The notes beneath the pieces were generated by a model. The model was given only the letters and a program-made list of their open reading frames with translations, was not told the DNA's origin and made no database searches. The position numbers and the translations under genes are program-made. Below, in pieces: positions 34,771 to 42,756 of a stretch of 43,591 nucleotides of DNA (positions are counted from its first letter, which is position 1; every line of letters begins with the position of its first letter). Origin of the DNA: Candidatus Helarchaeota ASGARD archaeon Hel_GB_B (GTDB lineage: Archaea; Asgardarchaeota; Lokiarchaeia; Helarchaeales; HEL-GB-B). The DNA lies in the NCBI GenBank assembly GCA_005191425.1, contig SUPR01000017.1, positions 1 to 43,591 of the forward strand, in the 5' to 3' direction.

Positions 34771-35796
34771 TTAACTGGATTGATATAATTTTAATATAGC
34801 TTTAGCAATATTTTCAAAAAGAAGATTTACATTAGTCCCATTTTTTGAAGATGTTTCAAGATATCCTAATTTTAAACGTTTTGCTAGATTTTTAGCATTT
34901 TCTTTTGATACTTTTCTTTTTAAATCTAATTTATTTCCCACTAAAACGCCAATTTTATAACCAATATTATCATTAATCCAATCATACCAATATTTTACTT
35001 CATTAAAAGTATCAAACCTTGTTATATCATAGACATAGATAATTGCATCACATCCATTGATTAATTTCTCGTTCATATCAATGTAACAAGCCTGCCCTGA
35101 AATATCCCATAAATAAAAATGAACCCTAATTTTTTCGTCCATTAAATCTAAAGTTTTAATATTTACATTTGCTACATTTGTCGCAATATATCGGTCCCTG
35201 AATGCCTCTTCAGTAAACCTTAATAATAAAGAAGTTTTACCAACACCTGGCGCCCCAACTAAGGCAATTTTATAATTAAATTCTTTAAAATCTTTAAATG
35301 GCAATTCTTCAGAGTCGTCTTTAATCTTAAAGGTAGTAATTCTGTGTTGGGTATAAATTTGGACTTTTTCCTTTAAATCATAATAGAATTCTACAAGTAA
35401 TTTTTTGGATGACTTATTATTAACTTCATTGGCTATAATTTTTTCAGATATTTCTTTTATTGAATTTTCTAACTCATTCATATTAAAATAAAAGATCGAA
35501 TTATATTTGTCTACTATTAAGAGTGAGATTGAAGCAGCTACTTTTTTTCCACGAGCATTTTCATTAGGAATTCCAAACAAATAAACAAATGTAGATAAAT
35601 GATCCTCTGGAAACTGAATAAAAGCTATCTGATTAGTCGCTTCACCTGAGTCTCCAGCTAAAAGAGTTATTGTTTTAACAGAAATTTTTAATAACATATC
35701 TTGGTCTAATGAAATTGGAAACCAATATTTAGCCTCTGGACCTTTATCACCGAAGCACGAAAAAACGATCCCTTTTAGTATATCTACATTTACCAT
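34771..35796 (-). CDS. Longin-like domain fused to Ras-superfamily small GTPase
   Basis: A 341-residue protein. The C-terminal part (about 174-341) is a Rab/Ras-like GTPase: G1 GAPGVGKTS (181-189), G3 WDISGQ (Asp231 to Gln235, with the catalytic Gln), G4 GNKLD (Asn288-Asp291) and G5 ETSSK (314-318). The first 160 residues are an alpha/beta domain with YLFGIPNENARGKKVAASIS near 72-91 that resembles a longin or roadblock-type fold found with Asgard GTPases. There is no C-terminal prenylation cysteine. Asgard archaea are rich in such GTPases, thought to act in membrane or cytoskeletal regulation. The downstream membrane protein starts right at its stop codon, so the two are likely co-translated. 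Confidence 0.9.
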   Translation of the reverse strand: MVNVDILKGIVFSCFGDKGPEAKYWFPISLDQDMLLKISVKTITLLAGDSGEATNQIAFIQFPEDHLSTFVYLFGIPNENARGKKVAASISLLIVDKYNSIFYFNMNELENSIKEISEKIIANEVNNKSSKKLLVEFYYDLKEKVQIYTQHRITTFKIKDDSEELPFKDFKEFNYKIALVGAPGVGKTSLLLRFTEEAFRDRYIATNVANVNIKTLDLMDEKIRVHFYLWDISGQACYIDMNEKLINGCDAIIYVYDITRFDTFNEVKYWYDWINDNIGYKIGVLVGNKLDLKRKVSKENAKNLAKRLKLGYLETSSKNGTNVNLLFENIAKAILKLYQSS

Positions 35797-36120
35797 TTAA
35801 TAACGCCAATGATTTCTAGTACATTTTTTATTATTAATTAAATAATTTACACGTCTTCAATTTATAAATATTTTAATAATTTAAATTTTAAATTACCAAT
35901 ATTTTTATTTAATCTTTTTTTGTTCCTAATTAAATTTTTGTATATTTAAGTTTAAAAATTGGATTTGGATTAATTTCATTAAAAACTACCATAAATTGGT
36001 CTAAAAAAGATCGGAGAATTATGCTAGTTTATTAGATAGTATAGAGAAAAAGCACGGTTCAGATTATTTGATATTTATATGTTTTTGACGAAAAAAATAC
36101 TTTTGCAAACTATACAAAAT
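35797..36120. other. Intergenic region with a short gene remnant
   Basis: Mostly AT-rich promoter DNA between divergent genes. On the plus strand at about 36004-36088 a short stretch reads RSENYASLLDSIEKKHGSDY then LIFICF and TGA, protein-like but without a start and preceded by a stop, so it is probably the tail of a lost gene. Confidence 0.3.
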
Positions 36121-36182
36121 CTTTTTATATTAATTAAAAATTTATTAAAACCTTTTTATATTAATTAAAAATTTATCAAAAC
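36121..36182. repeat. Two tandem copies of a 31-base promoter-like repeat
   Basis: Two adjacent 31-base units (36121-36151 and 36152-36182) differ at one position. Each contains TTTTTATATTAATT, a good archaeal TATA-box-like sequence. They lie 56-117 bases upstream of the beta-propeller gene, so the duplication may have doubled its core promoter. Confidence 0.7.
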
Positions 36183-36237
36183 TTATATTAATTTGTTCTT
36201 ATTGTATCATAATAAAATTAAATAGAGTGTTCCTACT

Positions 36238-37659
36238 ATGAAATTGAGAACTTGGAATTATTTTGTTATATTTTTCATTTTTATAGTATTCTTTTCTTTT
36301 ATATTTCCGATTAAAATATGTAATGCGGTACCTACAAAAACACTTAATTGGATCTATAATACGTATAATGATGTTTGGTCAGTAGCAATTTCTGGTGATG
36401 GACAATATATTGTAGTAGGGAGTAATAATCATGATTTATATCTATTTAATAAAACTAGTTCTATTCCCGTATGGAATTATACAACAGATTCTGATGTAAA
36501 TTCGGTAGCGATATCCAATGATGGGCAGTATATTGTGGGTGGAAATTATAAAAATAAAGTTTATTTATTTAATAGGTCAAGTTCCACTCCGATTTGGAGT
36601 TATAGTGCTGGAGGTTATATTGAAACAGTGGCAATATCCGATGATGGGATGTATATTGTGGCAGGAAGCAGGGATAATAAGACTTATTTATTTAATAAAA
36701 GTAGTTCCGTGCCGATGTGGAATCATACTGCTGGTGATTATGTCTGGTCATTGGCGATATCTGGAGATGGAGAGTATATAATAGTTGGGAGCAGTGATCA
36801 TAAGATTTATTTTTTCAATAGGACCAGTCCCGTGCCAATGTGGACCTATACCACTGGTGATTGGATCTATTCAGTAGCGATATCCAATGACGGGAGTTAT
36901 ATTGCGGTGGGAAGTCGGGATCATAAAGTATATTTGTTTAATAGAAATAGTTCTACACCAATTTGGACTTATACAACGGGTGGATATGTATGGTCGGTAT
37001 CGATTTCTGGAGATGGACAGTATGTAGTCGCAGGAAGCAGTGATTATAAAATATATCTATTTAATAGGGCTAGTCCTACACCAACTTGGAGCTACAATAC
37101 CGGCGCTGGATTATTGTCAGTAGCAATCTCAAGAAATGGACAATATTTAGTTGCGGGTAATAGAAATAGTATGTTTTATTTATTTAATAGAGCAAGTTCA
37201 ACACCTTTATGGTACTATTCAGCAGGTATTTACGTAAGGACAGTAGCAATATCAAATAATGGCGATTATATTATAACAGGAAATAGTAATTATAGAGCAT
37301 ATTTTTTTGACAATAAAGATACTGATGATGATGGACTTTCAGACGGATACGAAACATTCAATTCAAATACAAACCCTAATATAGTAGATACTGATGGTGA
37401 TGGACTTTCAGATGGATATGAAATAATAAATTCGACTACGGATCCAAATAAATTCGATACTGATAATGATGGATATTCAGATGGGACAGAAGTTAACGCA
37501 GGTACTGATCCTTTAGACTCAAATAGTTATCCTACAACATCACCAACAGTTTATTTTCCAGGATTTGGAGTATATTTTATTCTCGCATCCATTGTCATAA
37601 CTGTTATAATATTAATAGCGTACTTAATAAGAAAAAAGCATAAAAACACTCAAAAATAA
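36238..37659 (+). CDS. Surface-anchored beta-propeller protein with calcium-binding repeats
   Basis: A 473-residue secreted protein. An N-terminal signal peptide (hydrophobic core at about residues 8-28) is followed by eight WD40/YVTN-like blades of about 41 residues, each of the form 'V-x-SVAIS-DGQYIV-GS-D-KIYLFN-SS-P-W-YTTG' (about residues 44-362). Next come thrombospondin-type-3-like calcium motifs (DTDDDGLSDGYE, DTDGDGLSDGYE, DTDNDGYSDGTE; about 363-420), a Ser/Thr/Pro spacer and a C-terminal membrane helix (about 443-464) with a basic tail. It would be anchored on the outside of the cell, for adhesion or as an interaction platform (inference). The blades are strikingly alike, suggesting recent internal duplication. 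Sequence in the blades is less AT-rich than its surroundings. Confidence 0.88.
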   Translation: MKLRTWNYFVIFFIFIVFFSFIFPIKICNAVPTKTLNWIYNTYNDVWSVAISGDGQYIVVGSNNHDLYLFNKTSSIPVWNYTTDSDVNSVAISNDGQYIVGGNYKNKVYLFNRSSSTPIWSYSAGGYIETVAISDDGMYIVAGSRDNKTYLFNKSSSVPMWNHTAGDYVWSLAISGDGEYIIVGSSDHKIYFFNRTSPVPMWTYTTGDWIYSVAISNDGSYIAVGSRDHKVYLFNRNSSTPIWTYTTGGYVWSVSISGDGQYVVAGSSDYKIYLFNRASPTPTWSYNTGAGLLSVAISRNGQYLVAGNRNSMFYLFNRASSTPLWYYSAGIYVRTVAISNNGDYIITGNSNYRAYFFDNKDTDDDGLSDGYETFNSNTNPNIVDTDGDGLSDGYEIINSTTDPNKFDTDNDGYSDGTEVNAGTDPLDSNSYPTTSPTVYFPGFGVYFILASIVITVIILIAYLIRKKHKNTQK

Positions 37660-37701
37660 TTTTCTTTTTCAATTTTTTTTAAACTTTTTTCCAATTTAAT
37701 T

Positions 37702-37953
37702 TGCTAATTATATGGATTGGTAATCAAGTAAAAAATTATTGATATTGGTACAGAATATCATCCTTTTTCAAACAAATAGGCAATAAGAAAATTCAAACAG
37801 GAACTCAAATTTCTTATAGTATACATGATAAATATGATAAAGGGTTATGGAACACATCATTAAATTGTAAAAATTGCTCAAATAACAGAAATTACTGGTA
37901 GAAATTAATATAAAGGAATTGATCAAAAATTAGTTGTTGAAATTATTGTTTAA
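37702..37953 (+). pseudogene. TFB gene remnant
   Basis: Translated pieces align with the intact TFB of this window. GLVIK, a stop, then KIIDIGTEYHPFSNK matches GLVILEKEIDQGPEWRSFDA (zinc-ribbon end and linker); after a TAG and a frameshift, NKKIQTGTQISYSIHDK matches EKRRRTGSPMTYTVHDK; then, after a large deletion of both cyclin cores, KIAQITEITGRN, stop, YKGIDQKLVVEII matches EIAEVAHVTEVTVRNRYKEL and the tail. A Cys of the zinc ribbon has become Tyr. Three or more stops, a frameshift and a deletion of about 190 codons make it non-functional. It lies just upstream of the flavoprotein gene, whose promoter must lie within or after it. Confidence 0.8.
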
Positions 37954-38029
37954 TTTATTTCTGTTAAGATTAATTTTATAAAATGATAATTATTTTTGTC
38001 CAAAAGAGTTAAAATATTATTGTGGTATT

Positions 38030-39472
38030 ATGGTTACAATGGAACAATATGATTTAATTATAGTTGGTGCTGGTCCTGGTGGACTTACTGCCGCAAAATA
38101 TGCTTCAGAAAAAGGATTAAAAACAATTGTATTTGAAAGAGGAAGAAATATTGGTGAAAAAAATTGTTCAGGGACAGCCTTATCACCTAAATGTTTTAGA
38201 GATTTTCCATATCTAAAAAAAGATTTTGATACAGGGAGGATATCCAGAACGGCTATTTCTCATTTTATTAATGAAAATTTAGTTGAAGAGTCATTTTATG
38301 GGTTTTCAGCATCTTCTAGGTTGGGTCGTTATGAAGAGGCTAAAAGTTTTTTAACATTAAATGTTTATAGAAGTGAATTCGATCCATATTTGAGCGGACT
38401 GGCTATAAACGCTGGTAGCATTATAAAAACATCTACATTAATAGTCGATTTATTATATGACGAAAATAATAAAATATGTGGAGTTATAGATGAGAATGGA
38501 AATAAATATAAAGGAATAGTCATAGGTGCTGATGGAGTAACTTCAATTATAGCAAAAAAAGCTGGAATACGAGATAAATGGGAGCATGACGAGCTTACGC
38601 TTATGCTTGCAATAGAGTATAAAGCAAATACCAATTTATTTAATAGAATTTTTGATGATTATGCTTTACATTACTAGTTTTCTCCTAAATTTCCAGTAGG
38701 TTATTCTTTTTTTCATGCAGATGGAATTCATATAGGTCTAGGACAATTTGTAAATAAATTTGAAAAAAATGCTAAATCTTACTTATAGGATTTTTTAAAG
38801 GTCAAAAGTGTAAAAAAGCAAATCGAGTTAGTCCAAGGCGTTCCTAGAGAAATACAAGCTCATTTATTAACTTTTTTAAAAAGACCGAAAAGGACATGGC
38901 TAGAAAACTTAATGTTAATAGGTGATGCTGCTGGTTTTCCATGTCCTGTAGAAGCAGAGGGAATATATTATGCAATGCTAAATGGAAATTTAGCTGCACA
39001 AACTGCAATAGAAGCTATTTCAAGCAATAATTTTAAAAGCTTTAAATTGTATGAAGAATTATGGAAAAAATCTCCAATAGGCGAAGAATTTGAGGCAGAA
39101 CCTGAAATTTATGAATTTATAAGAGCTGGTTCTTTTTCCATGGAAGCAGCAAAATGGTTAGTCTCTTTTTTAAACGACTTGTTGTATTCTATATTCAATG
39201 TTGCAGATTCCCATTTGTATAATTTAAAATTATTAATCCCACGAATTATGAAATATTCCCAACTTTTAAGATTAATATTTAATTATATATTCCCGACTTC
39301 AATTCCAATTACTGAGAATATAATTAAAGAAAAAATCAATGAATTATTACCGAATTATTTACCGAAAATATTAATTAATCTGAATCAAAACATATTTGAC
39401 AAAATAAAATCAATCAGAGAAAAATTGACAGAATTTAGTTATAACTTTATAAAAAGTTATTATAAAAATTGA
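38030..39472 (+). pseudogene. Geranylgeranyl-reductase-family flavoprotein, interrupted by two TAG codons
   Basis: One frame of 481 codons. It opens with an FAD Rossmann motif DLIIVGAGPGGLTAAKYASE then VFERGRNIGEKNCSGTALSP, continues VIGADGVTSIIAKKAGIRDK, and later carries LIGDAAGFPCPVEAEGIYYA (the second FAD contact GDAAG). These are the marks of the geranylgeranyl reductase/FixC family, which in archaea saturates lipid chains. The frame is unbroken except for TAG at 38675-38677 (after DDYALHY, before FSPKFPVGYSFFHADG) and TAG at 38786-38788 (before DFLKVKSV). Two single-base changes would explain both (for example TGG or CAG to TAG), so recent loss of function is the simplest reading. Readthrough or recoding is the alternative. 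It may be translated only in part. Confidence 0.75.
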
Positions 39473-39864
39473 TTCAATTAAATAATTAAAGAATTTTCGA
39501 GATTTTTCAATTTCAAAAAAATAGTAATTTCGAATATTGTTTTTTTGCTAACAAGAGTTTTTATGGGACACTTGAAAATAAAAAAGAGCGAAATTCCATA
39601 TTTACCGGAATATTATGTAGGAGGAGGTTGGGTTATTTAAAATTGGGGTTCCAAGTGTCATTCCATAGCCCTCGTCAGCAGAAATTATAATACCTTATCT
39701 TTAATAATTTGTTCATAAATTTTTATAATATTTTATTAAATCTTGCTAGTAAATAAACAAACTCCTTTTACGTATACATATAATCAAAAAATTTTTAAAA
39801 ATTATTCTATTTAAAAATGTAAAATTTCTTCACATTTTTTAAAATTAGAAAAAGTGAAATTAAA
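39473..39864. other. Intergenic region with an unexplained structured segment
   Basis: At 39565-39690 base composition rises in G+C. GACACTTG (39568-39575) and CAAGTGTC (39653-39660) form an inverted repeat enclosing a smaller ATTCC/GGAAT hairpin (39594-39614) and a run GGAGGAGGTTGGG. A 25-codon frame (MGHLKIKKSEIPYLPEYYVG then GGWVI and stop) and, on the other strand, a stop-free stretch (ISADEGYGMTLGTPILNNP) also cross it. It may be a small RNA, a short peptide gene or a gene remnant; the rest of the gap is plain A/T. Confidence 0.35.
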
Positions 39865-41178
39865 TCAGTTTAAAATAGAATTCATATGCTCTATTCTTTT
39901 ATTAATCAATTTTTGAGTTCCAATATCAGTCCTATGGAATAAATCCCCTTTAATATAAGATATTGATTGTTCTGCAATTTGTTCTGCTTTTGAAATATCT
40001 TTATCAATCCCTAATACAGCAATACTCCTCGATTTTGTGGTTTTTATTTTATTTCCTCGAAGATCAACGCTAGCAAAATAGAGATATCCTCCAATATCTT
40101 TAATTTTCTCAATATCTACAACTACTTCTGTTGGTTTTGCATTAATTGGGTATCCTGTAGGTGCTAGATATTTACAGACCGTTGATTTATTCTCAAATTT
40201 AATCTTAATTTTATTTAATGAACCTGAAATTATTTTTTCGCAAATTTCAATAAGATCAGATTTCAAAAGGGGTAAAACGTTCATTGCTTCTGGGTCGCCA
40301 AATCGGACGTTATATTCGACTAATTTAGGGCCATCTTTTGTAAGCATAAATTGTCCATACAAAATTCCTTTAAACTCATAACCGGTTTCTTTTTTAACTG
40401 CATTGATTGATTTTTCCATAATTAAAATGGCTTTTTTATAATCATTTTCTGAGATAAATGGGAGCAAATGGTCATTAAAGCTGTATGAGCCCATGCCACC
40501 CGTATTTGGCCCTGTATCATCGTTAAAGGCTCTTTTATGGTCTTGAACTAGTGGCATTCCTACTAAATGGGTGCCATCTACAAAGCTTTGAAGTGTGAAT
40601 TCCTCTCCAATTAATTTCTCTTCAATAATTAATTTGCTACCTTTTGAAAACAATTCTTTACAATAATCGATAATTTCTTGTCGACTACGGAGATGATCTC
40701 CAAAAACTTTAACTCCTTTTCCCCCAGTTAAACCATCTGGTTTAATAGCAACTGAATCATTGAGTTCATCTAGAAAAGAACTTAATCCTTTAAGAGAATC
40801 AAATATTTTAAATTTAGGGTTTCCTTCTATTTTATATTTTTCAAGTAAATTCCGGGTAAAAATTTTGCTAGATTCTAACATTGCTGGAGCTTTAAAAGGT
40901 CCTATTGACGGAATATCTTCTTTACTTAGAAAATTAACTATACCATTTGCCAGTGGGTCTTCAGGACCAATAAAAGCGAAATCTAAATTTAATCCTTTTA
41001 TAAAAGTTTTTAACTTATCAAAATTATTTAAATTGGACAATAGTATTTCTTTTGACAATTTCGCTATTCCAGGGTTTTTTGATTTCATAAAAGCATAAAT
41101 ATTTGCTCCGCTAGAACTGAGAGTTTCAGTAATTACATGTTCTCGTGCTCCATGACCAACGATTAATATATTAGTCAT
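39865..41178 (-). CDS. purD: Phosphoribosylamine-glycine ligase
   Basis: A 437-residue ATP-grasp enzyme for step two of purine synthesis (phosphoribosylamine plus glycine to GAR). Signatures: NILIVGHGAREH at the N-terminus, FIGPEDPLANGIV, AIKPDGLTGGKGVKVFGD (ATP-grasp glycine loop), DHKRAFNDDTGPNTGGMGSY (the classic PurD loop near residue 210), and YNVRFGDPEAMNVLPLLKSD (metal-binding Glu/Asn region). Full length. The start ATG is at 41178, 86 bases after the purF stop, so it probably belongs to the same purine transcript. Confidence 0.96.
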   Translation of the reverse strand: MTNILIVGHGAREHVITETLSSSGANIYAFMKSKNPGIAKLSKEILLSNLNNFDKLKTFIKGLNLDFAFIGPEDPLANGIVNFLSKEDIPSIGPFKAPAMLESSKIFTRNLLEKYKIEGNPKFKIFDSLKGLSSFLDELNDSVAIKPDGLTGGKGVKVFGDHLRSRQEIIDYCKELFSKGSKLIIEEKLIGEEFTLQSFVDGTHLVGMPLVQDHKRAFNDDTGPNTGGMGSYSFNDHLLPFISENDYKKAILIMEKSINAVKKETGYEFKGILYGQFMLTKDGPKLVEYNVRFGDPEAMNVLPLLKSDLIEICEKIISGSLNKIKIKFENKSTVCKYLAPTGYPINAKPTEVVVDIEKIKDIGGYLYFASVDLRGNKIKTTKSRSIAVLGIDKDISKAEQIAEQSISYIKGDLFHRTDIGTQKLINKRIEHMNSILN

Positions 41179-41264
41179 AATTATTCACATTTATCATCGA
41201 TTAAATAATAAATAAAGTTGTGAAATTTTCATCTTATAATTATTAGAAATCTAAATTGTTTCAA

Positions 41265-42755
41265 TTAATTAATATTTCGTTCTATATTCAATTCTTTTTC
41301 TAAAGTTTCTTTATCTATTAAATCAAGAGGGTATTTTCCAGTGAGACAAGCTAGGCATAGTTGGTTTTCTTTTAACCCTATTGAACGAATTAATCCATCT
41401 AAAGATTGATAAACAAGTGAATCAGCCCCTATTTTTTTACGAATTTCCTCAATTGTATGAGTTGCAGCTATTAATTGTTGACTTGAAGGGAAATCTATTC
41501 CCATATAACAAGAATCAACTATTGGTGGGCAGCTTACTCTAAAATGGATTTTTCCCGCTCCAGATTTTTTTAATAACGAAATTATATTTCTTGCAGTAGT
41601 GCTCCTAACTATCGAATCATCAAATAATATGATATCTTTACCTTTAATTTTACTTTTAACGGCATTTAACTTCATTCTAACTGAAATTTCTCGTTGTTGT
41701 TGACCTGGCATTATAAATGTCCTATGAACATATCTGTTTTTCATGAGTCCTTCGCATAAAGGAATTCCGGATTCTTTTGAAAATCCTGCAGCAGCTGTTC
41801 TACCTGAGTCAGGGATAGGTACTACATAATCTGCATCTACTAAGGAGGTCTTTGCTAATTCTATTCCTAATTTTTCTCTAACATCATAAATCGTTTTACC
41901 ATTAAAAATTGAATCAGGTCTCGCAAAATATACATATTCAAACATACATGTTGCTTTTCTGCTATTTTTCAGAGCAATTTTCGATTCAAGACCATTATCA
42001 TTGATCATCACTATTTCTCCAGGTTTAATATCTCGTTCTAATTTTGCATTAATAATGTCCAGAGCAACACTTTCAGATGCTATAACTTTTGTATCAATAT
42101 CTTCAATGGTCCCAATACATAATGGCTTGAAACCCAAGGGGTCCCTAAATCCAAAAAGTTCACCTTTATTGTTAACTAAGGTAATGGAATATGCTCCCTG
42201 TAATTCATTCATTACTAATTTTATAGCTTCAAAATAATCATATCCAGTTTCTTGGATATATTTAGATAATATATAGACTATAACTTCTGTATCAGTAGAG
42301 GTTTTAAATGAATATTGATCTGAGTATCTCTTTTGTAAATCAATAAAATTAGTAAGAGTTCCATTAAAAGCTATAGAAAATTCTCCTTTCGGTAATTGAC
42401 AATTAAAAGGCTGTGCATTTTCAATAGAGGAAACGCTAGTAGTAGAATATCTGACATGACCAATACCGACTCTTCCAAGTAATCCATTAATTATTCTATC
42501 CGAAAAAACATTATATACCAAACCTAATGCTTTATATCCACTAATATGCTGGTTTGAGTGCATTGAAATTCCTGCACTTTCTTGGCCCCGGTGTTGTAAA
42601 GCAATAAGACCGTAATAAATTTTTCTACTTATTGAATGGCCATTTTCTGGGCAATATATGCCTAAAACGCCGCATTCTTCGTGTATTGATTTTTGATTAA
42701 AATAATTTACAAAATTTTTTCTGAAAGGAAAGAATCTACAATTGGAACAATTCAA
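41265..42755 (-). CDS. purF: Amidophosphoribosyltransferase
   Basis: A 496-residue enzyme for step one of purine synthesis (PRPP plus glutamine to phosphoribosylamine). The Ntn-type nucleophile is Cys28 in IHEECGVLGIY, so a 27-residue N-terminal propeptide must be cleaved, longer than the 11 residues of the Bacillus enzyme. Glutaminase motifs QHRGQESAGIS and VGIGHVRYST follow, then the PRPP loop IILFDDSIVRSTTARNII near residue 375. Cysteines at CMFEYVYFARPDS, SCYMGIDFP and CLACLTGKYP match the [4Fe-4S] ligands of Bacillus-type PurF. The start is TTG at 42755, with AGGAG 9 bases upstream inside the end of purL; no other ATG, GTG or TTG lies before Cys28. The propeptide adds an NCSNC pair. Confidence 0.95.
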   Translation of the reverse strand: MNCSNCRFFPFRKNFVNYFNQKSIHEECGVLGIYCPENGHSISRKIYYGLIALQHRGQESAGISMHSNQHISGYKALGLVYNVFSDRIINGLLGRVGIGHVRYSTTSVSSIENAQPFNCQLPKGEFSIAFNGTLTNFIDLQKRYSDQYSFKTSTDTEVIVYILSKYIQETGYDYFEAIKLVMNELQGAYSITLVNNKGELFGFRDPLGFKPLCIGTIEDIDTKVIASESVALDIINAKLERDIKPGEIVMINDNGLESKIALKNSRKATCMFEYVYFARPDSIFNGKTIYDVREKLGIELAKTSLVDADYVVPIPDSGRTAAAGFSKESGIPLCEGLMKNRYVHRTFIMPGQQQREISVRMKLNAVKSKIKGKDIILFDDSIVRSTTARNIISLLKKSGAGKIHFRVSCPPIVDSCYMGIDFPSSQQLIAATHTIEEIRKKIGADSLVYQSLDGLIRSIGLKENQLCLACLTGKYPLDLIDKETLEKELNIERNIN

Positions 42756-42756
42756 A

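Noticed and set aside
36010..36080. A GGTTCAGATT stretch resembling a tRNA T-loop
   Set aside because: No matching acceptor, D or anticodon stems around it; the DNA reads better as the tail of a lost gene.
38675..38788. Pyrrolysine as the explanation of the two amber codons
   Set aside because: No pyl genes or PYLIS-like evidence in the window, acnA uses TAG as a normal stop, and the region holds another pseudogene; simple decay is more likely. Retained only as an alternative.
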